Assembly (NCBI GenBank): GCA_910592005.1
Contig: CAJVPP010000727.1
Location: 1-27,044 of the forward strand
DNA from: Funneliformis mosseae
Lineage: Eukaryota > Glomeromycota > Glomeromycetes > Glomerales > Glomeraceae
Direction of reading: 5' to 3'
Length of the DNA stretch: 27,044 nt
The notes under the pieces are model-generated. The model was not told the DNA's origin. It saw only the letters and a list, made by a program, of their open reading frames with translations, and searched no databases. Position numbers and translations under genes: made by a program. This document shows positions 10,342 through 19,880 of the stretch, piece after piece (positions within the stretch are counted from its first letter, which is position 1; each line of letters starts with the position of its first letter).

Positions 10342-11053
10342 TATTAACGGAAGAAATTACAACTCTAAATATCACGTGAAATCTGTTAATCAATAATGAT
10401 TTCACATTAAATGATATCACTGCTATGCCAAACAGTAATTAGCAATAATTTTTATTTTACCTATTACACTTATTTCTTTTATATTTTCTGTACAGTCTGT
10501 TTATTCTGTTTACTCTATTTCGTCTGTAATTTCTTTAACATTTGTAACTTATTTTATTTCTTTTTATTATTTTTATAGTTTATATTATTTTTATTATTTA
10601 TTATATTTAAGTATATTTTTATTAAAACATATATCTATATTTAGTTAATTTATAGCGTAGCAAGTAGTTGGCTATAGAAAATTAATTTTGTATAAATAGA
10701 ATAGCTTCTTGCTTAAGTTGTAAATTAACTCATTTGTAAGTTACTTACAAGTTTCAGTATTATAAATAAAGAAATCAATTTAAATCCATATAAACTACTT
10801 TTCCCTTCAACGTTATCTTTTATCTAAAATTATTATGATATTCTACACTAACTTGCTATTGAGTTTATCATTATGAGTTCAATTAAATATATCGTAAATT
10901 CTAAGATGTGATAAATTGCTAAGTTGATTTAAGTATAACGGATACCTATAAGACTTAGAGAAAATCCTAAGGTCAGAAACTCTAATGTGTAGAATCAACT
11001 ACTACAGTCACTTAACTTAGACATTAAAATAAATGAAAATAAACCTGATGACA
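10342..11053 (+). repeat. 5' LTR of Ty3/gypsy element
   Basis: 712 bp, alignable end to end with 19881-20590. Differences are roughly 80 by hand count with only a handful of transversions and a few 1-2 base indels. Terminal TG has become TA. A pyrimidine-rich central part (about 10470-10600) and a TATAAATA-like box (about 10692-10699) are conserved in both LTRs and may be the promoter. Confidence 0.95.
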
Positions 11054-11056
11054 ATT

Positions 11057-11074
11057 TGGTGATTCCTACCAGGA
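11057..11074 (+). promoter_or_regulatory. Primer-binding site
   Basis: TGGTGATTCCTACCAGGA starts three bases after the 5' LTR. It begins with TGG, complementary to the CCA end of a tRNA, at the position where minus-strand synthesis is primed. The matching tRNA would end ...GGAATCACCA; I cannot name it without the host tRNA set. Confidence 0.7.
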
Positions 11075-11560
11075 ATAAAAACTTTTGAAAAAAGTTAAAA
11101 TTTGTGGATTTAAGTGAGTTTAGACAAGAGAACCAATTACATAACCTCAGTCATAGACCAGAGATTAACTTAAAGGAACTTCTTGGAAGAGATTTATCTT
11201 ATTTAACTTGTTATCCTCTTTATACCTCAGAACCTGAGAATTTTGAAAATTTGTGAAATTGGTATCAAACATATAGATATACTAACATTACTCTTAATCT
11301 TTTATTATTATTAGCCAATCTGTTCTTGAGTTTAATTCATATTTAAATGATTGTAATCTTTTTAGAACCCTTGTTGCTCAGATTAGTGTTTTAACTTGAA
11401 GTTACAGATATAATTCTACTGTAACTGAACTACCTCTGATTACTTAATTAATTTTAGTATTTATAGATACTGATTGTTTTACAGATAATCTTTCTCTATT
11501 TGTTGTATAGATACAGTTTTCAATCATCTATAACGATTATTCATTATAAGAGAATTAAAC
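11075..11560 (+). other. Gypsy untranslated leader
   Basis: Between the primer-binding site and the first plausible gag ATG at 11561. Short coding-like pieces occur (for example around 11100-11260) but no domain is recognised. It could contain packaging signals or an upstream part of gag whose frame is lost. Confidence 0.45.
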
Positions 11561-12170
11561 ATGACTTCTCCAAAGAAAGATAATACTAGTCAGAAATCAG
11601 GCAATTCTCAATTTTAACAGACACATCAACTTAGAGACAGAAGATCTTATATCTCTTCTGTGCAATCTACTAGAAAAGAAATACTTCAAATACCTTCACA
11701 AATACAGAGAGGATACCTGAAAAACCATCAAATACAGATACAGGATCTGAAATTAGCCAACTCTAACCTCAGTCATCTTAGTCTAACACTATTAAAAATT
11801 TTCCTTTAGAGACTGTCACTTTAAATAATCTTAATTCATATATTGAATCAGATAATAGTTACGTATATCTTAATAGCCCTTATAACCTTATCAAAGCTGA
11901 AGTAGATAGGATCATAGAAGAAGATAATTCTGAATATCTTCTGATTGATAGTTCAAATTTTGAATATAATGGTAACGAAATATTAGAAACTACGACTGAA
12001 ATAATTAGTCTTCAGTCAAAGAATAAAGGTCTAGAAATTGATAATTCAATCACAAGTTTCTATAATTTTTCACCTTCTTTAGGATATAGAAGATATCAAT
12101 CAAGTTCAAATACTCCAAATATTTTTAATCAAACAATTATTGGAAAATTGGGAACTACCACTATATTAAT
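11561..12170 (+). pseudogene. Gypsy gag, N-terminal part, decayed
   Basis: A start at ATG 11561 gives MTSPKKDNTSQKSGNSQF, then TAA at 11615-11617. A frame change near 11700 leads into a long open frame (about 11780-12170) with VTLNNLNSYIESDNSYVYL and NFSPSLGYRRYQSSS, Ser/Asn-rich and hydrophilic. This is the variable N-terminal domain that precedes capsid in such elements. It stops where the inverted-repeat element was inserted, and similar Ser/Asn/Thr-rich sequence resumes at 13475. Confidence 0.6.
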
Positions 12171-13474
12171 GCTCTGAATGGTTCGGTTTGGTCCAGATTA
12201 TAGGCCAATCTGAAACCGATCTGAAAATTTTGGTTTGGTTCAGTTCGGATTATAAATCCTAAAAATATCAATCTGAAACCGAACTGAACCGTAAACCGGT
12301 AAAAATCAGAACTGAACCGAAAATTTTGGATTAATCCAAAATTTCAGATTGTTTGGAATGATCCTTTTATTGTTCTTTTGGAACAATAACTTCAATCGTT
12401 CCAAATGAACGATTTTCTTATCGTTCGTTTGGAATGATAACTTCAATCATTCCAAATGAACGATTTTCTTATCGTTCGTTTGAAACGATAACTTCAATCA
12501 TTTCAAATGAACGATTTTTTTATCGTTCAATTGGAATGATAATTTAATCGTTCTAATCGAACGATTTTTTTATTGTTTGTTTAGAACGATAACTTCAATC
12601 GTTCCAAACGAACAATTCTTTTATTGTTCGATTGGAACGATCAAATTATCATTCCAAATGAACAATTTTTTTATCATTCGTTTGGAACAATAACTTCAAT
12701 TGTTCCAAACGAATAATTCTTTTATCGTTCGTTTGGAATGATAATTTGATCGTTCCAATCGAACGATTTTCTTATCGTTCGTTTGGAATGATAACTTCAA
12801 TCGTTCTAAACAAATAATTCTTTTATCATTCGTTTGGAACGATAACTTCAATCATTCCAAATGAACGATTCTTTTATCGTTCGTTTAGAATGATAATTTG
12901 ATCATTCTAATTGAACGATTTTCTTATCGTTCATTTAGAATAATAACTTCAATCGTTCCAAATGAACGATTCTTTTATCATTCTTTTGGAACGATAATTT
13001 GATCGTTCAAAACAAACGATTTTCTTATCATTCGTTTGGAATGATAACTTCAATCGTTCCAATCAAACGATTCTTTTATCGTTCTTTTGGAATGATAATT
13101 TGATCGTTCTAATTGAACGAATTTCTTATCGTTCGTTTGGAATGATAACTTCAATCGTTCTAAACGAACGATTCTTTTATCGTTCGTTTGGAATGATAAT
13201 TTAATCGTTCTAATCGAATGATTTTCTTATCGTTCGTTTGGAACGATAACTTCAATCGTTCCAAATGAACGATTCTTTTATCGTTCGTTTGAAATTTTGG
13301 ATTAATCTGAAATTTTCAGTTCAGTTCGGATTTTTTTCAGTTCGGATTAGATTTATAATCCGAAAAAAATCCAAACTGAACCAAAAATTTTCGGATTGAA
13401 ATTTTTGCAATCTGAAACCGAACTGAAGTTGATCCGAACCGAAAATTTTCAGATTAATCCGAACCGTTCAGAGC
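12171..13474. mobile_element. Foldback-like element inserted in gypsy gag
   Basis: The two ends are inverted: GCTCTGAATGGTTCGG at 12171 and, read on the minus strand, GCTCTGAACGGTTCGG from 13474. Each arm of roughly 190 bp is made of variants of CTGAACCGAAAATTTTCGGAT and its complement, so the arms are also internally palindromic. The 940-bp centre is a tandem array of a palindromic 51-bp unit. There is no coding capacity: the 88-codon open frame starting at 13396 begins in the right arm and runs into gag. No convincing target-site duplication is visible (left flank ATTAAT, right flank TTTACA). It resembles foldback or satellite-bearing non-autonomous DNA elements, but I cannot name a family. 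Confidence 0.8.
12355..13292. repeat. 51-bp palindromic tandem array with 102-bp higher-order period
   Basis: About 18 units with a 51-bp period (for example TCGTTCGTTTG at 12421 recurs at 12472). Every unit holds two small hairpins built on GAACGAT and ATCGTTC arms. One spacer is AACTTCA or AATTTG and the other is TCTTTT or TTTCTT. In the right two thirds the two spacer types alternate, giving a 102-bp dimeric repeat. Variation among units is mostly C/T and G/A at fixed positions. The array keeps many CpG sites (ATCGTTCG) that are scarce elsewhere in the window. Confidence 0.93.
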
Positions 13475-14700
13475 TTTACACTGCATCTATTTCTGTTGAA
13501 AGTTTTATTAATACTTCTAAAGCAATTAAACCAAAACAAGTTACGTTTAAAATGACTGAAAATATCTCTAACCCTTTTCAATCTAATAATTCTTTCAGTA
13601 TGAATCCTTCATCAAATACAAATATTGAAAATTCTAACTTCTCTTCTGGATTTAGAATTTGAAGCAATACTATACTAAATAATAATCAATCATATTTATG
13701 GGAATCTAATACATTCAATACTTTTAATATAATCAATACAGGAAATACAGGATTTGGAATTCTTTCAACTCAGCCCATCACTACCCAACTTACATTTAAT
13801 ACTAATCCATCTAATATTAATACTAGTTATAATAACTTTTAAATGGCACAGTTACTTCAACAAATGATCCTGATATTACAAGCTATAAACTTTAACTTAG
13901 CAGAAAATGTAGCTCAAGTAAATCGAGCAGAATTGAATTTAGTTAAACCTACTTATTTTCATAGAACAGATAATGAAGATCCTTATGAATGGTTTGCTTC
14001 CTTTGAACGAGCAGCTATAGCTAATCAATGGAATAATAATAGGAAAATAGCTATTGCTGTGGGATACTTAAGAGATGCTTGCTGTCAAATGGTATGATAA
14101 AAATTAACCTACCTTTTAGAATTAGGCTTTACCAAGAAGCCATTATAACTTTACCAACTATTTCTTGAATTACTTTGCTAATGCTACCATGAAAAATAAA
14201 TGGATGACTGATTTGAAGTTAATTTGTCAACAGTCTGTACAAAGTGTAACTGATTATGCTCAAAAATATAAAATTTTAATTCAACATGTTGACCCTGTAG
14301 AAGGCTTTGAACAACAATATATTGTTAGCAAATTTATCAGAGGATTAGTCTCACATATCATAATGATAGTAGTAGGATATAGCCCAAATAATTTAAACAC
14401 AGCTATAACTAAGGTTAAGAAAATTGAGAAAGGTTTTGTTATCACTCAACCCATTCAATAGCAACAGGTCATAACAAATCAAATGGAGCTATTACAACAA
14501 CAAATCTCTCAACTAACTTCAAATTTGGCTAGCATTCAAATCCAACAAATAAATCAATAAAACAATTGGAATAATCAAAACTGAAATCAAAGGAACTATC
14601 ATAATTATGAATAAAAGAAATTTGAATGTTAGAATTATGGAAAAGAAGGACATATAGTCAGAGATTGTTAATTAGAAACAATAACTAGAGTCCAACCACA
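13475..14700 (+). pseudogene. Gypsy gag: linker, capsid and zinc knuckle, decayed
   Basis: Open pieces: Ser/Asn-rich linker 13475-13662; ATG 13843-14097 with capsid-like LVKPTYFHRTDNEDPYEWF and RKIAIAVGYL; and 14165-14461 with VQSVTDYAQKYKILIQHV and FIRGL, matching the retrotransposon Gag domain. A frame change lies near 14090. A Gln/Asn-rich spacer follows, then a CCHC knuckle at 14627-14668: Cys, TAG, Asn, Tyr, GlyLysGluGlyHis, four residues, Cys. The second Cys is Tyr and the residue before Asn is a stop, so the knuckle is broken by two G-to-A or C-to-T changes. Gag forms the particle that packages the RNA. Confidence 0.85.
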
Positions 14701-15539
14701 AATCCAAACTCAATCTCGACCTAATTTTCAATCTAACAATAATAATTGAAATAACAATGATCCTCAACAAAGAAATATTAATTTGGCAGAAACTGAAAAG
14801 GCTGGAATTGAATAAGAATCCTATATGACTACCAGGTCAGTTTTACTACAAATCACTTGAATTATATTATCACGATCTGAATCTACTTGAGAACAGTAAA
14901 ACAAGATCCTACCTTAATCACAAAACTAATTATTCAATTTACGTCAGTAAAACCTTATTATAAACAATCTTATGAAATAATTAAAGATCTTAAACGTTAT
15001 GATACCAATGTTACCATCGGTCAACTACTAAAAAATCCTTTATACTTTCAAGAAGTGAAAGATGAAATAAATAATATTAAAAAAGAAATGGAAATTGGGA
15101 TAAATATTGCATAATCTATGTAACTGATAATAATAAATACACTATTGCTAGATGTATTATAAGGTTCAAATTAAACCAAATTGAAACTATTTTGAATTCA
15201 GATACAGCTACTTACATAATCTCAACTACCTTAGCTTCTAAACTTAATATTAAACTGGACAAGTCTTCTGACATTTTGGTTGTAACTGTAGATGATAAAT
15301 ATAAAATATTATTGGGAATTATAACTTCTGTCCTTCTCATCTTGTAAGGAGCAAAATTCTCAGTTGATTTACAAATGATTACGTCAATTCAAGATACTTT
15401 ATTATTAGGAATAAACTGGTTTAAAGTATTTGATGCAAGAATATATTTTGACTAAGATAAACTAAGAGTTAAAATCGATAGTCAAACAGTTAAATCTCCT
15501 ATTAAATGCATTGAGAAAGTTAAACTGTTCTTCAGTATT
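14701..15539 (+). pseudogene. Gypsy protease region, decayed
   Basis: A Gln/Asn-rich linker (14701-14880) leads to an open piece at 14887-15114 with KRYDTNVTIGQLLKNPLYF, a conserved segment before protease in related elements. The retropepsin follows: SDTATYIISTTLASKLNI (15198-15251) corresponds to the D-T/S-G-A active site, though the Gly-Ala is read as Ala-Thr. TLLLGINWFKVFDARIYFD (about 15396-15452) is the C-terminal LLG-x-DW-F block with Asp read as Asn. TAA codons fall at Gln positions. The protease would cut the Gag-Pol polyprotein. Confidence 0.8.
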
Positions 15540-16660
15540 TTGGCAAATACCGCAGAAAGTGAAGAAGAAGAATATGTTGATAAAGCTCTATACAAAACTA
15601 ATCTTTTTCAAATAAAAAATGATAAAGACTCTTCTTCTGACTCAAATGAAAGAAGTGATAAATTAGAACGTATTGAATGGCTTTATCAAGAGGAAGAAAT
15701 TATTGCTCTTTATAGCATGAATGATAAAGAAGAAACATAAGAACAAGAAATAATTAAAGCACTTATACCAAAAGAAATTATTTTAACCAGAGGAATTGAC
15801 ATTAGACAAATCTTATTTATTAATCATTAAATCCCATTAAAGCCAAATATAAGACCTATCACTCATCTTTCATACTAATTAAATCAAAAAAGAAAAGATT
15901 TCTTGAAAAAAAAATTGATAAAATGTTAGAAAAAGGAATCATTCAAATTTCAGAAAGTCCATGGGCCTCTCCAATTGTAATCATACCTAAAAAGACAGAG
16001 ATCTTAGAATATGTGTTGATTATCACCTATTAAATTCAGTAATAGTTACAGATCAATATTTAATATCAAAATTTTAGAACTGCTCATTACTTTACTGCTC
16101 TAGACTTAGCAAGTGGTTATTGGCAAGTAAAAATGCATCCAGATGATCAAGAAAAACTGCCTTCATCACACCTTTAGAACTTTATAAATTTAAAGTGATA
16201 CCTTTTGGCTTAAAGAATGCACCTGTCACTTTTCAAAGATTAATGAACAGAATTTTACATAGATTAATTGGAAAATTCTGTGCAGTTTATCTAGATGACA
16301 TTATTATTTATTCAACCACATTTCAAAATTATTGTAATCATATATAACAAGTTTTCACCAGATTGAAAGAAGTAGGATAAAGATAAAACCAGAGAATGCA
16401 TATTTGTAATGAATGAAGTTAGTTATCTAGGTCATATCATAGAAAGTAATGAGATTAAACCTGACCAAAAGAAAATCTAAACTATGGTTGATTTACCTAT
16501 ACCAAAAAATCTAAAAGAAATACGAATAGCACTAGAACTCTTTTCTTATTATCGATACTTTATTCAAGATTTTATAAAAATTACAGAACCTCTTCATAAT
16601 CTAACTAAAAGGAATATTACTTGGAATTGAACAACTCAACATTAAGATTCTTTTGATGAA
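15540..16660 (+). pseudogene. Gypsy reverse transcriptase, decayed
   Basis: An acidic linker (15540-15740) precedes RT. Motifs in order: LKPNIRPITHLSY (about 15838-15876), FLKKKIDKMLEKGIIQ (15900-15947), SESPWASPIVIIPKK (15952-15996), then a one-base loss and DLRICVDYHLLNS (about 16004-16040), ALDLASGYWQVKMHP (about 16098-16142, another frame), ITPLELYKFKVIPFG (about 16166-16210), VTFQRLMNRILHR (about 16227-16265), and the catalytic YLDD at 16288-16299, intact. The connection block runs LPIPKNLKEIR and FSYYRYFIQDF near 16492-16580. TWN-stop-TTQH-stop-DSFDEL near 16618-16662 shows TGA for Trp and TAA for Gln. At least three frameshifts make it dead. Confidence 0.93.
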
Positions 16661-17090
16661 TTGAATTCAAAATGATAACAGCTCCAGTTCTCATTTAATC
16701 TGATCTAAATAAAGCATTTATTATTCAAATGGATGCCTCAGATGAAGCACTAAGAGTTATATTTGCTCAAAGAGATAATCAAGAACTTGAACATCTGATT
16801 ATCTATGCAAGTAGAAAATTATCTGATTTGAAGTTAAAATACATAACCACTGAAAAAAAATGTCTTGCAGTTCGATAAGCTATTGAATACTTTGATTATT
16901 ATCTTTATATCAACCTTTTAAAGTAATAACTGACCATTCTGCATTAAATTGGTTGTTAACTACTAAACATATAAAAGGACGAGTTGCCAGATGAGCCCTC
17001 TTCTTATAAACTTATAATTTCACTATTAAGCATCGACCAGAAAATAAGAATCAAAATGCTGACACATTTTTACGAATAATCCCAATTTAT
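16661..17090 (+). pseudogene. Gypsy RNase H, decayed
   Basis: FIIQMDASDEALRVIFAQ (about 16717-16770) is the first catalytic Asp block; the Gly that normally follows DAS is Glu. YASRKLSDLKLKYITTEKKC (16806-16865) and VITDHSALNWLL (about 16921-16957) are the next blocks, separated by TAA at a Gln position. KHRPENKNQNADTFLRI (17031-17080) is the C-terminal ADxLSR block. From this block the frame continues without shift into the extra segment at 17091. RNase H removes the RNA strand during reverse transcription. Confidence 0.9.
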
Positions 17091-17948
17091 ATGACTTTAA
17101 TGGAAGAATTAGAAGAAGAATCTACCACAGATTCTAGATAGATCCAAGTACATTTTTCAGCTTTAGATGTGTTCAGATGTCAAACTAAATAGCAATAGAA
17201 TAGATTAATGAATAATCATCAATATAAAAGAAATTCTTATTCTTGCAATGAAACTGATCACTACTTACATTAGTATTGTATTTTCTATTTTCAATGTGTG
17301 AACTCTCATAGAAATTATATATCTCCTCCTGATGAGCATACTTTATGTAAATGTGATAACTACTATCAAGAGTTCTTCAATTTCATCAATGAAGAATATA
17401 GCCAACAAAATGAATATCCAGATGAAGAAGTATATTTATAAAGAAGCAATAATGAGTCTGAATATTATTTCAGTCAAGAAGACCTTAAATTTATACTTGA
17501 TGAAAAAGGAAAAGATTGGAGACAAAATATGCATGACATATATCTTCAGGCTGTAGAATTTAAACAAATAACTGTCAAACAAATGCAAGATCGTTCATTA
17601 GTAGAAGTAAGATAAGATTATTCTGTTAATTACATACACTGTAGAAAAATCATTACTATAGACCTAGAATATAATTGCATTGTTTGATATAAACTTGGTC
17701 AAATCTATCCTGAAATGATGCCTAAAGCCTTATCAAATGAAATCATTTGAGACATCCTTGAAAAAGTATAACACTATAATGAAGCTTATCATGTTATAGT
17801 TAAATTATTACAACCACTTCTTAACCATCAAACTTCTGACAAATTGACTGAAGATGAATTTAATGAATTATTTAACCCTTAAACCAACTATCACTCTGGT
17901 TATTGTATCAAATTTGAAAGAAACTCAAAGCCGTGCATCTACTTCTGA
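17091..17948 (+). pseudogene. Extra 285-codon pol segment between RNase H and integrase
   Basis: In frame with RNase H and free of frameshifts over 285 codons to TGA 17946-17948. It is broken only by about ten stop codons, at places that read naturally as Gln (TAA, TAG) or Trp (TGA). Residues about 55-105 are Cys/His-rich: YSCNETDHYLH, YCIFYFQCVNSHRN and EHTLCKCDNYY suggest a zinc-binding module. A very acidic stretch (NEEYSQQNEYPDEE) and a long helical-looking part with LKFILDEKGKDW and YLQAVEFKQITVKQM follow. I know no standard Ty3/gypsy domain at this place. It may be a lineage-specific accessory domain or captured host sequence. Function unknown. Confidence 0.75.
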
Positions 17949-18260
17949 ATTAGATTTTTAAATATTACTCCTTCTTTTCACATTTATATTAATTATTTTA
18001 ATATTATATTTCTATTTATATTGCATCATTTTTAAAAAGATAGTATCTAGTTAAATAGCACTAGTAAGTGAAATCTCAAGTTTATTTAATTGAGTGAAAG
18101 TGAAAGTGTAAGTATTGTGACTTACAGTTCAATTATTTATAATGGATATACAATAATATTTCAAACTTCAATAATATTTGAATTATGGTAAATTTTTTGA
18201 TTACATTCAATCTAATAGAAACAAGAAAAATTCACAAGTATAGGCAAGTATTTTACAATT
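17949..18260 (+). other. AT-rich stretch inside pol, before integrase
   Basis: No clear coding frame. It contains GTAAGTATTGTGACTTACAG at 18107-18126, an imperfect palindrome that also looks like minimal splice signals, and an ATG at 18142. The interval could be a decayed insertion or a spacer between separate pol ORFs. Confidence 0.4.
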
Positions 18261-19390
18261 CAAAATACAAAATTATATCATTTTAATTGAAGAAGACCTA
18301 GACATTTATTACAAATTCTCAAAAGAAATGAACTAGAACTTGTTCTATACATGATGCATAATGATTCTAAAACAGGATATTTTGGATGAGAAATCATATT
18401 CAATAAAATTAAGATTTGATATTATTAGCCTCAGATATATGAAGACATTAAAGAATATGTAAAACTTATGATTCTTGCCAACGAAGAGAAAGACTAAGCA
18501 AAAATAATGAATTACATCCTATACCCCCTTATAGTCCTTTTTATCAAGTTGAAATTAACTTTATTGGTTTTTTACCAATAACTCCTAAAGGAAATAGATA
18601 TATTATTATAGCTGTAGATATATTTACTAAATGGCTAGAAGCAAGGGCTATTACAAAAACCACTGCTAGTCAAGTTGCTCTATTCGTCTATGAAAAAATT
18701 ATTTATAGATACAGATACTTTATGAAAATTTTATTAGATAGAAAAACATATTTCAATAATGCTATGATAAAAGAATTAATGGAAAAATTTAGAATCAAAC
18801 ATCATAACTTAACACTATATCATTCTCAGACGAATGAACAAGTTGAAGATTTAATAAAATGTTGAAAGAATCTTTAACAAAAATTATACAAGAACAAATT
18901 GAATAGATTTATATATAACTTCTATATTATTCGCTTATAATACTGCTTAGCAATCTACTACTAAAATGATTCCATTTTTGTTAATATATGGATAAGAAGC
19001 AAAATTACCTCTTAATGATCATGTTGATCAAAAAGATAAAAATTTGATAGACTGAATTTAACAAATCATAGAGAAACTTTCAGATATTAGAGAAAAAGCT
19101 AAACAAATAATGATCGTCATAAAAAATAAACAAAAGATAGCCTATGACAAATATTTAACTAAACTAACGTCATTTAATATAGAATAAAAAGTTTTATACT
19201 TTGACGCTGCATAAATCAATTAGTTCTTAGGAAAGCTAGAGCTAAAATGGAAAGGATTCTACAGGATTCATGAGATCTTAATAAATGGATTTTATCATTT
19301 AAGAAAAGAAGATAGATGCCTTCTTGTCAAACTAGTAAATAGTGATTTATTAAAAAGTTACTTTAACCAACATTATGGGAACTACAAATA
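18261..19390 (+). pseudogene. Gypsy integrase with GPY/F module, decayed
   Basis: Inserts the cDNA into host DNA. The zinc-binding HHCC domain reads MMHNDSKTGYFG near 18350-18388 (second His now Tyr) and TYDSCQRRERLSK near 18465-18502 (first Cys now Tyr), with a one-base shift between. The catalytic core reads FYQVEINFIGFLP, where the first catalytic Asp is Asn (18557-18559), KWLEARAI, LLDRKTYF with Asp at 18737-18739, and TNEQVE with Glu at 18845-18847. The last two acidic residues are exactly 35 apart, as in the D,D(35)E signature. After shifts, KLELKWKGFYRIHEILING (about 19220-19290) is the GPY/F module. No chromodomain is visible. Stops and shifts prevent function. Confidence 0.93.
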
Positions 19391-19454
19391 GTGATCAACG
19401 TATAAGAAAATATATAAAATATCATTATTCTCTATTAGTATCAGTTTTGCAAAA

Positions 19455-19870
19455 ATGAATAAAATTTTACAAGACATAATACGAATGGAACTATTACATA
19501 TTCAAGAATACTACCATTCCTATCAATCTACAGATGATCCTAGGATGAAAATGAGGATAATTCAAAGAAATTATCAATGAACAAAAGTAGTCAGAAATAG
19601 AATTGGAATGTTAATAAATATGTATTTCACTGGAGACCTTTTAGATTTTTAGAAGATATCAATTATAAATGAATGAAATTAGTTTTGAATTTATATCAAA
19701 GAGAGATTGCTGTAAAGACTTTTATGATATTCCAAAAATTAGGAATATTGCAACTCTATTGAATCAAAGTTTTGACTACTTTGCAAATATAACAATTAGC
19801 AAAAAGTAAAATACAGGATCTTATTTTGAGAGCAAAATCCTTTTTCACTACTATATTTGAAATTTAAGTT
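19455..19870 (+). pseudogene. Small 3' ORF between integrase and 3' LTR
   Basis: From ATG 19455 a frame gives MNKILQDIIRMELLHIQEYY, then DPRMKMRIIQRNY, TGA, VVRNRIGMLINMYFTGDLL. It continues with TAG and TGA codons at Gln/Trp-like positions to about 19740; a later piece (IQDLILRAKSFFTTIF) reaches about 19860. It is basic and helical-looking with no membrane segment, so it is not an obvious envelope. It sits where some gypsy elements carry a third ORF. Unknown function. Confidence 0.5.
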
Positions 19871-19879
19871 GAAGGAGGA
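19871..19879 (+). promoter_or_regulatory. Polypurine tract
   Basis: GAAGGAGGA lies one base upstream of the TGTTAACA start of the 3' LTR, the expected plus-strand priming site. Confidence 0.85.
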
Positions 19880-19880
19880 T

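Noticed and set aside
12355..13292. CRISPR array
   Set aside because: Repeats are contiguous with no unique spacers, the unit itself is palindromic and divergent, and the setting is a eukaryotic retrotransposon.
12355..13292. loxP-like recombination sites (ATAACTTC)
   Set aside because: ATAACTTC resembles part of loxP, but the palindrome arms and spacer differ and no recombinase gene is present; chance similarity.
13396..13474. Gag ORF starting at ATG 13396
   Set aside because: The first 26 codons lie in the right arm of the inverted-repeat element; real gag sequence begins after 13474.
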